Notes under the pieces: generated by a model
Told to the model about the DNA's origin: nothing
Databases searched by the model: none
What the model saw: only the letters and a program-made list of their open reading frames with translations
From: an uncultured Clostridia bacterium
GTDB taxonomy: Bacteria; Bacillota; Clostridia; Christensenellales; Maliibacteriaceae
Length of the DNA: 10,263 nucleotides
Assembly: GCA_934613185.1 (NCBI GenBank)
Contig: CAKTSO010000062.1
Location: 1 to 10,263, forward strand
Direction of reading: 5' to 3'
Part shown: one piece after another, positions 1 to 5,543 of the stretch
Layout of the letters: each line of letters starts with the position of its first letter
Numbering within the stretch: the stretch's first letter is position 1
Position numbers and translations under genes: made by a program

Positions 1-789
1 GTGACGATCGTCGCGGGCCTCATTTTCCTCGGCGGCATTCAGCGCATCGCGTTCGTCACCGAAAAGATCGTTCCGATCATGGCGGTTTTGTATATCGTGG
101 GCGGCCTTGTGCTTCTTGTCATGCGCGGCCGCTATCTTCCCGAGACGATCGGCATGATCTTCCGCTACGCCTTCCAGCCCAACGCCATCATCGGCGGCAG
201 CCTCGGTTTCGCTCTGAAAACGGCGATCAGCCAGGGCGTCAAGCGCGGACTGTTCTCCAATGAGGCGGGCATGGGTTCCACGCCGCATGCGCATGCGCTT
301 GCCAACGTGGAAAAGCCCCACGATCAGGGCGTCGTCGCGATGGTCGGCCTGTTTGTCGATACGTTCGTCGTTTTGACGATGACGGCGCTCGTCGTCATCT
401 CCTGCCTGTATGCCGGAGACGGCGTGCTTGCGGGCGGCAGCGCGGACGGCGTGACGAAGGCGAACATGGTTCAGATTGCCTTCTCGATGATCGCGGGGCA
501 GAAGGCCGGTTCAATCCTCGTCGCGGTCTGCCTGTTCTTCTTCGCGTTCTCGACGGTCCTGGGGTGGAACTACTTCGGCAAGGTCAACGTGGAATACCTC
601 TTCGGCAAAAAGGCCGTCCCGGTCTATTCGGTCATCGCGCTCATCTTCATCTTCCTTGGTGCGTGCCTGTCCAACGATCTTGTCTGGGAGCTTGCCGACA
701 TGTTCAACCAGCTCATGGTCATTCCGAACGTCATCGCGCTGATCGCGCTCGCGCCGCTGGTCGCGCGCGCGGCGAAGAAAACGAAATAA
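1..789 (+). CDS. Sodium:alanine/glycine symporter, AGCS family (5' end outside window)
   Basis: C-terminal 262 residues of an inner-membrane secondary transporter of the AGCS family (Pfam Na_Ala_symp), which imports alanine or glycine together with Na+ (or H+). The family is usually about 450-490 residues, so a little under half is missing upstream. The GTG at base 1 is simply the first in-frame codon of the window, not an argued start. Hydrophobic segments lie at about residues 22-41, 111-137, 157-185, 206-224 and 238-256. The family signature is clear at residues 86-95 (SNEAGMGSTP), preceded by SQGVKRGLF, and a second family stretch is FFAFSTVLGWNYFG at 179-192. The chain ends in a short basic tail (AKKTK). 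A strong terminator begins 21 bases after the stop, so this gene ends its transcript. The family is secure; the exact amino acid and coupling ion cannot be read from this fragment. Confidence 0.93.
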   Translation: MTIVAGLIFLGGIQRIAFVTEKIVPIMAVLYIVGGLVLLVMRGRYLPETIGMIFRYAFQPNAIIGGSLGFALKTAISQGVKRGLFSNEAGMGSTPHAHALANVEKPHDQGVVAMVGLFVDTFVVLTMTALVVISCLYAGDGVLAGGSADGVTKANMVQIAFSMIAGQKAGSILVAVCLFFFAFSTVLGWNYFGKVNVEYLFGKKAVPVYSVIALIFIFLGACLSNDLVWELADMFNQLMVIPNVIALIALAPLVARAAKKTK

Positions 790-810
790 AACCGCTTCGT
801 TATAAAATCG

Positions 811-843
811 GCGTCCGTATGCTTTTGCGTGCGGACGCTTTTT
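811..843 (+). terminator. Intrinsic terminator of the AGCS symporter gene
   Basis: A 12-base stem (arm GCGTCCGTATGC, two G-U wobbles) closes on a TTTT loop and is followed by five T. It lies 21 bases after the symporter stop and before the promoter of the next gene, so it separates the two transcripts. Confidence 0.9.
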
Positions 844-866
844 GGTGCTTGTCTACGGAGCGTTTC

Positions 867-895
867 TTGAAAATCGCGCGGCGCGCGGCGATAAT
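867..895 (+). promoter_or_regulatory. Sigma-A-type promoter of the XRE-desulfoferrodoxin gene
   Basis: TTGAAA at 867-872 and GATAAT at 890-895 are 17 bases apart, close to consensus. The expected start of transcription is near base 902, which would put the Shine-Dalgarno GGAGG (902-906) at the very 5' end and leave a leader of only about 13 bases. The spacer contains CGCGC-GGC-GCGCG, a possible operator dyad, but it is low in complexity. Confidence 0.65.
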
Positions 896-914
896 GTCGT
901 TGGAGGTGAGAACA

Positions 915-1499
915 ATGGATCAGAAAAAAACGGGCGAGATCATCCGCGATCTTCGCATGGCGAAAAAACTCACGCAGGCACAGCTTGCCGAAACGATCGG
1001 CGTCAGCGACAAGGCGGTCTCCAAGTGGGAACGCGGCTGCGGCGCGCCCGACGTTTCGCTTCTGCCTCAGCTTTGCGCCGCGCTCGGCGTGGACACCGAG
1101 AGCCTTCTTCACGGCGATCTTGCGCAAAAACAGAAAAGCAGCGGCAATTTGAAAAAAATGAAATTCTACGTCTGCCCCTCGTGCGGCAATCTGCTTTTTT
1201 CTTTGGAGGAGGCACAGATCAGCTGCTGCGGCAAAAAGCTCGTGCCGCTGGAGGCCAAAAAGGCTGCGCCGGAAGAAAAGCTCTGCGTGGAAGTCTGCGA
1301 CAACGAGTGGTTTATTTCGTCGCCGCACGAAATGACGCGCGAGCATTACGTCAGCTTCGCCGTGTTCATGACGGGCGATACCGTGATCGTCAAGAAGCTC
1401 TATCCCGAGTGGAATCTGGAATTTCGTCTGCCCATGCAGCGGCACGGCGTGCTTTACCGGTACTGTACGAAGGACGGATTGTATTATCAATATCTTTGA
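915..1499 (+). CDS. XRE-type regulator fused to a desulfoferrodoxin-like domain
   Basis: 194-residue cytoplasmic protein. Residues 6-66 form a Cro/C1-type helix-turn-helix domain (LTQAQLAETIGVSDKAVSKWERG), so it should bind DNA. Residues 84-112 resemble the desulforedoxin/desulfoferrodoxin N-terminal iron knuckle, with all four cysteines present: C87, C90, C104, C105 in a CxxC...CCGKKL arrangement. Residues 123-194 resemble the superoxide reductase (desulfoferrodoxin) iron domain: PHEMTREHYVSF holds H138 and H144, and YRYCTKDG holds C184. The family usually has HPM...EHY and YCNxHG plus one more His near the start of the domain. Here the last His is D187 and the first His is not apparent (KLCVEV), so the catalytic His4Cys iron site looks incomplete. 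Inference: a redox- or iron-responsive repressor, or an evolving sensor that has lost SOR activity. The ATG at 915 is chosen because GGAGG lies 8 bases upstream. Fold assignments are confident; ligand and targets are unknown. Confidence 0.88.
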   Translation: MDQKKTGEIIRDLRMAKKLTQAQLAETIGVSDKAVSKWERGCGAPDVSLLPQLCAALGVDTESLLHGDLAQKQKSSGNLKKMKFYVCPSCGNLLFSLEEAQISCCGKKLVPLEAKKAAPEEKLCVEVCDNEWFISSPHEMTREHYVSFAVFMTGDTVIVKKLYPEWNLEFRLPMQRHGVLYRYCTKDGLYYQYL

Positions 1500-1528
1500 A
1501 AACGCTTTTTGAAACGCGCCCGAAGCGC

Positions 1529-1557
1529 TTGACATTCGCCGCCGGAATCGCTACGCT
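1529..1557 (+). promoter_or_regulatory. Possible promoter just upstream of a terminator
   Basis: TTGACA at 1529-1534 is a perfect -35 box, with TACGCT at 1552-1557 after 17 bases (first, second and last -10 positions fit). Transcription would start near 1564 and meet the hairpin at 1581-1606 almost at once. It could serve an attenuated leader of the next gene or a tiny RNA, or be chance. Confidence 0.3.
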
Positions 1558-1580
1558 TGAAAAATGGAAGAGGACGCCGA

Positions 1581-1606
1581 AAATGCCGGTTTTTCCGGCA
1601 TTTTTT
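1581..1606 (+). terminator. Intrinsic terminator after the XRE-desulfoferrodoxin gene
   Basis: A perfect 9-base stem AAATGCCGG/CCGGCATTT with a five-T loop is followed by three further T beyond the stem. It lies about 80 bases after the stop codon and isolates this gene from the next regulator. Confidence 0.85.
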
Positions 1607-1625
1607 CAATAAAGAAAGCCGAATG

Positions 1626-1672
1626 CAACCGCCGGTTGACACATTGCCGCGCCGCGTTGGTTGCGCGCAACC
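1626..1672 (+). promoter_or_regulatory. Pair of dyads, probable operator of the membrane XRE gene
   Basis: Two perfect palindromes share the half-site CAACC/GGTTG. CAACCG-C-CGGTTG spans 1626-1638 and GGTTGCGCGCAACC spans 1659-1672; their centres are about 33 bases (three helical turns) apart. The right arm of the first overlaps a perfect TTGACA -35 box (1636-1641). No good -10 box is visible at 16-18 bases from it. The second dyad starts 70 bases before the coding start. This is what binding sites for a dimeric XRE repressor would look like, possibly self-regulation. The repressor and the exact promoter are inferred. Confidence 0.5.
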
Positions 1673-1741
1673 GGCAAAATTGCGATGATCGATCCATCAC
1701 GGCGGACGCGAAAAGCGTTGCCGAACCCGGGAGGTTTCACT

Positions 1742-2740
1742 ATGATTTTGGCAGAGAAGATCACGCAGCTTCGAAAACGCGCGGGCTGGTCGCAGGAGGA
1801 ACTTGCGCAGCAGCTGGACGTGACGCGCCAGTCGGTCTCCAAGTGGGAGAGCGCGCAGTCTGTTCCCGACATGGAACGGCTCCTTCGCATGAGCCGGCTT
1901 TTCGGCGTGACGACGGATTATCTTTTGAAAGACGAACTGGAGGAAGCACCGCAAACAACGGAATCGGTGCAGGACTCGCCGCTTCGGCGCGTGACGATGC
2001 AGGAGGCGTCGGATTATCTGACGCTTCGCCGCGCGGCCGCGCCGAAACTTGCGCTGGCGGTGTTTTTGTGCGTGATCTCGCCGATCGCGCTGATCTTTCT
2101 TGCGGGCTTGAGCGAAGCGCCCGCGGCGCCGATCACGGAAAATGCCGCGGCGGGGATCGGGCTGTGCATTCTTCTTTGTTTGATCGCCGTCGCGGTGTCG
2201 ATCTTCATTCGCTGCGGCGCGAAGACGAAGGCGTATGAATACCTTGAAAAAGAGCCGTTTGAAACGGAATACGGCGTGGACGGTCTGGCGCGCCAAAAGC
2301 GCGACGCGTTTTCCGAGAAGGCGACGCGGCTCAATGTCGCGGCCACGGTGCTGTGCATCCTGTCGGCTGTCCCGTTGTTTGCGGCGATCGGATTCAAGAC
2401 GCAGAGCGACTTTTTCTATGTGGCGGCGGTGTGTCTGCTTCTGTTTTTGGCCGCCTGCGGCGCGGCGCTGTTCACTTACTGCGGCACGATCACGTCTTCC
2501 GTGAACAAACTTCTGGAAGAAGGAGATTACACGCGCGCCAATAAAAAAAGAAGCGGCGTGATCGGCGCGATTTCGACCTGCTATTGGCTCGTGTCGACGG
2601 CGATCTACCTTGTGCTGTTCCTGGGGTCCCGGAAGTCGGCGACGGTGGAAAACAGCTGGATCGTCTGGCCGGTCGCGGGCGTTCTGTTCGCGGCACTGAT
2701 GTGTGTTTTAAAGATCGCGGTGCGTAAAAAAGAAGATTGA
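1742..2740 (+). CDS. XRE-type regulator with six-helix membrane domain
   Basis: 332-residue protein. Residues 4-64 are a Cro/C1 helix-turn-helix domain (WSQEELAQQLDVTRQSVSKWE, then VPDMERLLRMSRLFGVTTDYLL), a pattern very common in Bacillota. A charged linker (65-98) leads to a membrane part with likely helices at about 102-122, 137-157, 199-217, 226-246, 273-294 and 305-326, and a basic C-terminus. Proteins of this layout are thought to be membrane-tethered regulators that link an envelope signal to transcription, but no function is established for this subtype and I do not recognise the membrane domain beyond that. The start at 1742 follows GGGAGG (1729-1734) by 7 bases. Its own terminator follows, and the dyads at 1626-1672 lie upstream, so it is probably a single-gene, self-regulated unit. 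It shares only the DNA-binding domain with the regulator before it. Confidence 0.88.
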   Translation: MILAEKITQLRKRAGWSQEELAQQLDVTRQSVSKWESAQSVPDMERLLRMSRLFGVTTDYLLKDELEEAPQTTESVQDSPLRRVTMQEASDYLTLRRAAAPKLALAVFLCVISPIALIFLAGLSEAPAAPITENAAAGIGLCILLCLIAVAVSIFIRCGAKTKAYEYLEKEPFETEYGVDGLARQKRDAFSEKATRLNVAATVLCILSAVPLFAAIGFKTQSDFFYVAAVCLLLFLAACGAALFTYCGTITSSVNKLLEEGDYTRANKKRSGVIGAISTCYWLVSTAIYLVLFLGSRKSATVENSWIVWPVAGVLFAALMCVLKIAVRKKED

Positions 2741-2749
2741 CGAATCGCA

Positions 2750-2777
2750 GGGCGATGCGAAGGCATCGCCCGTTTTT
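2750..2777 (+). terminator. Intrinsic terminator of the membrane XRE gene
   Basis: A perfect 9-base stem GGGCGATGC/GCATCGCCC with a GAAG tetraloop is followed by G and five T. It starts 10 bases after the stop codon. Confidence 0.92.
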
Positions 2778-2801
2778 GCGTCGGGCTAAGCACTGCAAAG
2801 A

Positions 2802-2830
2802 TTGAAAGCGCGGGCGTTGTATGCTATATT
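2802..2830 (+). promoter_or_regulatory. Promoter of the HAD phosphatase-tmk unit
   Basis: TTGAAA (2802-2807) and TATATT (2825-2830) are separated by 17 bases, with TG one base before the -10 box (extended -10). Transcription should start near 2837. It lies right after the preceding terminator, so it begins a new unit. Confidence 0.8.
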
Positions 2831-2836
2831 GAAACG

Positions 2837-2922
2837 CGGAAGAAACGCTTTTGAAAAAGCTTTTTTCACACAAGATGAGCAGGGGGAACACCGCGACAAT
2901 TCGCGGCGAAAAAAGTGACATC
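2837..2922 (+). promoter_or_regulatory. Structured 5' leader of the HAD gene
   Basis: The roughly 86-base leader holds a small hairpin GCTTT-TGAA-AAAGC (2847-2860) followed by six T, and a perfect hairpin CCGCGA-CAAT-TCGCGG (2891-2906). The only good Shine-Dalgarno-like run, AGGGGGA (2881-2887), is about 36 bases before the chosen start, beyond normal reach. The hairpin in between could shorten this distance, but not fully. Any regulatory role is inference. Confidence 0.25.
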
Positions 2923-3570
2923 ATGAAATACCGCACGGTGATCTTCGATCTGGACGGCACGCTGACCGATTCGGGCGAAGGGATCATTCAAAGCGCGATC
3001 TGCGCGGCCAAAGAGATGAACTATCCCATCCCGCCGCGCGAAAAACTGCTCTTGATGCGCGGACCGGCGCTGCGCTGGTCGTTTACGACGCTGTTCGGCA
3101 TGAACGAGGAGCAGACCTACGAGGCCATCCGCATCTACCGCCGCTATTACAAAACGGTCGGCCTTCAGTATAACGGCACGTTCGACGGCGCGCTTGAAAT
3201 GCTGGAAAAACTGCGCGCGGCGGGGCTTCGCGTCTACATCGCCACGGCGAAATATCAGCGCCACGGCCGCCTTGTCTGCCGTAAGCTCGGCATTCGAAAA
3301 CGCGTGGACGGCGTCTACGGCAGCGGCAATCCCAAACATGCGGACGACAAATCGGTCATCATCGCGCGCATTTTGAAAAAGCGCCGCGCGAAGGGGCCCG
3401 CCGTGATGATCGGTGACAAGCATATGGACGTCGAAGCGGGACGCGCCTGCGGGATCGACACGATCGGCGTCGCCTACGGCTATGCCGCGCCGGGCGAACT
3501 GGAAGAGGCGAAGCCGACGCATATCGTCTCGTCGATCGACGAACTGACGGCGTATCTTTTGGAAAACTGA
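2923..3570 (+). CDS. HAD-superfamily phosphatase, phosphoglycolate phosphatase-like
   Basis: 215-residue cytoplasmic Mg2+-dependent phosphohydrolase. Motif I is FDLDGT with nucleophile D9 and acid/base D11. A helical C1 cap fills roughly residues 15-85. Motif II is T108 in VYIATAK, motif III is probably K143, and motif IV is IGDKHMD with D165 and D169. The layout is typical of the Gph/PpaX-like group (HAD_2), whose members hydrolyse phosphoglycolate, pyrophosphate or small sugar or nucleotide phosphates; the substrate cannot be read here. In-frame TTG (2851) and ATG (2875) codons lie upstream, but the ATG at 2923 puts motif I at the usual distance from the N-terminus (MKYRTVIFDLDGT). The ribosome site before it is weak (AAGTG). 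The tmk gene starts 14 bases after the stop, so the two are probably co-transcribed; a nucleotide-related role is possible but unproven. Confidence 0.9.
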   Translation: MKYRTVIFDLDGTLTDSGEGIIQSAICAAKEMNYPIPPREKLLLMRGPALRWSFTTLFGMNEEQTYEAIRIYRRYYKTVGLQYNGTFDGALEMLEKLRAAGLRVYIATAKYQRHGRLVCRKLGIRKRVDGVYGSGNPKHADDKSVIIARILKKRRAKGPAVMIGDKHMDVEAGRACGIDTIGVAYGYAAPGELEEAKPTHIVSSIDELTAYLLEN

Positions 3571-3584
3571 CAAGAGGAATGACG

Positions 3585-4211
3585 ATGAAAGGCTTGTTTA
3601 TCGTATTTGAAGGGCAGGACGGCGCGGGGAAGACGACGCAGATCGAAGCGCTGCGCGACCATCTTGCCGCCTGCGGCCGCGAGGTTGTTTTGACGCGCGA
3701 ACCCGGCGGGACACCTGTCGCGGAGAAGATCCGCGAGATCCTGCTCGATCGGGAAAACGCGGGGATGGACGCCGCATGCGAGGCGTATTTATACGCAGCC
3801 GCGCGCGCGGAGCATGTGCATCGCGTGATCGTCCCGGCGCTTGCAAGAGGCGCCGTCGTGCTGTGCGATCGTTTTTTGCTGTCGTCGATCGCCTATCAGG
3901 GGTACGGAAGACGGCTCGGCGCGGAGACGATCGTGAAACTGAACGAGCTTGCCATGGGGGACGTGAAGCCCGACTGCACGTTCTATCTTTCTCTCGATCC
4001 GGCGCTCGGACTGTCGCGAATCGAAAAAAACAGGACGCAGGACCGCATCGAAATGGAAAAAGAGGACTTTCACGCGCGCGTGAGAGAAGGATATTTGGCC
4101 GCCGCGTCGAATGATAAAAGCGTACACCTTTTGGACGCGCGCCTTGCGCCGCAGGAAGTGACGAAGAAAATGCTTTCGATCTTCCAAAGCCTTTACGCGC
4201 AGATGCTTTGA
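3585..4211 (+). CDS. tmk: Thymidylate (dTMP) kinase
   Basis: 208-residue cytoplasmic enzyme that phosphorylates dTMP to dTDP with ATP, the step on the way to dTTP for DNA synthesis. The Walker A loop is GQDGAGKTT (residues 10-18). The TMP-binding motif LTREPGGTP spans 37-44, the CDRF...SSIAYQGYGRR motif spans 94-110 (family DRY/F and SxAYQ), and the lid with R146, R150 and R154 lies at 145-165. Length is normal for bacterial Tmk. An ATG at 3579 is also in frame, but AGAGG (3573-3577) touches it; the ATG at 3585 leaves a proper 7-base spacing and is preferred. It follows the HAD gene closely and precedes darA, as tmk precedes yaaQ in Bacillus. The -35 box of the darA promoter overlaps its stop codon. 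Confidence 0.97.
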   Translation: MKGLFIVFEGQDGAGKTTQIEALRDHLAACGREVVLTREPGGTPVAEKIREILLDRENAGMDAACEAYLYAAARAEHVHRVIVPALARGAVVLCDRFLLSSIAYQGYGRRLGAETIVKLNELAMGDVKPDCTFYLSLDPALGLSRIEKNRTQDRIEMEKEDFHARVREGYLAAASNDKSVHLLDARLAPQEVTKKMLSIFQSLYAQML

Positions 4212-4237
4212 CGAGCGGCGCGCATCTTTGGTATACT
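4208..4237 (+). promoter_or_regulatory. Internal promoter for darA-holB-ricT
   Basis: TTGACG (4208-4213) and TATACT (4232-4237) are 18 bases apart, and TG sits one base before the -10 box (extended -10). The -35 box contains the tmk stop codon (4209-4211). The start of transcription should be near 4244, giving a leader of about 53 bases for darA. No terminator separates tmk from it, so darA may be read from both promoters. Confidence 0.75.
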
Positions 4238-4249
4238 GATAGAAAAGAT

Positions 4250-4275
4250 TTCCGTGCGCAAAACTTCGCGCGGAA
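4250..4275 (+). promoter_or_regulatory. Hairpin in the darA leader
   Basis: TTCCGTGCG (4250-4258) pairs with CGCGCGGAA (4267-4275) in a 9-base stem with one G-U wobble and an 8-base loop. There is no T run, so it is not a terminator. AAGATT (4245-4250) can also pair with AATCTT (4289-4294), closing a larger structure around the Shine-Dalgarno AGGGG (4283-4287). A role in translation control is conjecture. Confidence 0.4.
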
Positions 4276-4296
4276 CGATGAAAGGGGTAATCTTCC

Positions 4297-4626
4297 GTGA
4301 AACTTATTATTGCGATCGTTCAGGACGAAGACAGCCAGAAGTTCATCAGCGAAATGATGAAGGCCGGTTTCAGCATCACGAAACTGGCGACCACCGGCGG
4401 CTTCCTTCGCATCGGCAATACGACGATGATGATCGGCGTCGACGAATCCCGCGTGGAAGAGGCGCTCGGCATGATCGAACATATCTGCAAATCCCGCAAG
4501 CAGGTCGTCACGTCTCCCTCGCCCATGGCCGGCACGACGGGCGTCTACATTCCCTATCCGGTCGAAGTGACGGTCGGCGGCGCGACGGTGTTCGTGCTTG
4601 ACGTGGAACAGTTCAAGAAGTTCTGA
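4297..4626 (+). CDS. darA: Cyclic di-AMP receptor DarA/PstA (PII-like, YaaQ)
   Basis: 109-residue PII-like signalling protein (Pfam CdAMP_rec) that forms trimers and binds the second messenger c-di-AMP at subunit interfaces. Its downstream target is still unsettled in studied species. The sequence is nearly colinear with the Staphylococcus aureus and Bacillus proteins as I recall them: MKLIIAIVQDEDS at the start, TKLATTGGFLRIGNTT at 28-43, and IPYPVEVTVGGATVFVLDVEQF near the end. Conserved pocket positions such as T28, N41 and G47 are present; residue 26, an Arg in S. aureus PstA by recollection, is Ser here. The start is GTG, preceded by AAAGGGG with a 9-base spacing. It stands between tmk and holB, the usual Bacillota position. 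It has its own promoter and a structured leader. The B-loop region (about 69-86) is of normal length. Confidence 0.97.
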   Translation: MKLIIAIVQDEDSQKFISEMMKAGFSITKLATTGGFLRIGNTTMMIGVDESRVEEALGMIEHICKSRKQVVTSPSPMAGTTGVYIPYPVEVTVGGATVFVLDVEQFKKF

Positions 4627-4628
4627 GG

Positions 4629-5543
4629 ATGTCGCCGCGATCGAACGCGCATACGACGCTTTTGCTCGGCGAGATTGAAACGGGGCGCGCGCTCGCGCTC
4701 CGGGAAACGGCGGCGCAGTGGTGCAGGGGGGACAATCCCCCCTGCGGCCGTTGCCCGATTTGCAAACGCGTCATGTCGGGGGAACATCCCGACGTGCATA
4801 TTCTGGAAACGGACGAAACGAGCATCAAAGTTGCCGACGTCCGCGATTTTATCGGCGAGGAGGGCGTGCGCCCCTACGAGGCGCCGTTTAAAGTTTATCT
4901 CATTGTCCGCGCGGAGACGATGAATCCTGCCGCGCAGAACTCGCTTTTGAAGACGCTGGAGGAACCCGACGGCGACACGAGATTTTATCTGATCGCCGAA
5001 AAGGCGGATTCGCTCCTGCCGACGATATTGTCGCGCTGCGCAATCCGGCGGATCGCCGGGGAGGCGGCGCAGGAGCTGGCGCGTCGCCTGGAATCGGGCG
5101 GAGCGACGGCTTTTTGTGCGCAAATGGCGGCGATGCTGTCGGACGGCTCGTCCGCCCGTGCGCAGAAGATTGTTCATGACGACGGCTTTTTTGAAACGGG
5201 CCGCCGCGCGGCGGATGCGTTCTGCCGCGCAATGACGCGCGACGGCGGCGTGCCGGAACTTTACGCGTTTGTTTCAAAAAAACAGGATGCGCTCTGCGCT
5301 TTTGTATGGTGGCGCGCGCTGCTGCACGACATGATGTGCGAATGCGGCAAAAGCGGCGCGCCGCGTTATTTTTTAGAGAAACCGCAAAACTTTGACGCCT
5401 GTGCGGCGCGCCTCGGGGCGCGCGGGGCCGCGGCGCTTTTGGCCGCGCTCGATCGGGCGCAAATGCAGATAGAGGGCAATATCAATGCCTCGTTGGCCGC
5501 GGACGGCTTTTTCGCCGCGGCGCTGAAGGAGAAAAAACGATGA
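4629..5543 (+). CDS. holB: DNA polymerase III subunit delta' (clamp loader)
   Basis: 304-residue subunit of the clamp-loader complex that opens and places the beta clamp on DNA. The family stretch HTTLLLGEIETGRALAL (8-24) replaces a normal Walker A; delta' proteins commonly lack a working ATP site, so this is expected. The zinc module is C32, C39, C42, C45 (CRGDNPPCGRCPICK). NPAAQNSLLKTLEEP spans 99-113 and the SRC motif, which delivers the arginine finger to a neighbouring subunit, is at 135-137. The chain is some 20-30 residues shorter than typical delta', lacking the N-terminal GQ-type segment. No ATG, GTG or TTG exists between the in-frame stop at 4599-4601 and the ATG at 4629, so the short N-terminus is probably real. 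It starts 2 bases after darA and overlaps ricT by four bases (ATGA), suggesting translational coupling. The yaaR gene found next to yaaQ in Bacillus is absent. Confidence 0.92.
   Translation: MSPRSNAHTTLLLGEIETGRALALRETAAQWCRGDNPPCGRCPICKRVMSGEHPDVHILETDETSIKVADVRDFIGEEGVRPYEAPFKVYLIVRAETMNPAAQNSLLKTLEEPDGDTRFYLIAEKADSLLPTILSRCAIRRIAGEAAQELARRLESGGATAFCAQMAAMLSDGSSARAQKIVHDDGFFETGRRAADAFCRAMTRDGGVPELYAFVSKKQDALCAFVWWRALLHDMMCECGKSGAPRYFLEKPQNFDACAARLGARGAAALLAALDRAQMQIEGNINASLAADGFFAAALKEKKR

Noticed and set aside
811..843. Riboswitch between the symporter and XRE genes
   Set aside because: The only strong structure is a simple terminator hairpin, and the next gene's promoter lies after it.
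624..1535. Antisense frame across the symporter end and first XRE gene
   Set aside because: It crosses a terminator and promoter on the other strand and has no recognisable domain; it is a shadow of real genes.
3598..4482. Antisense frame across tmk and darA
   Set aside because: Arg/Ser-rich shadow of two well-identified genes, with no supporting motif.
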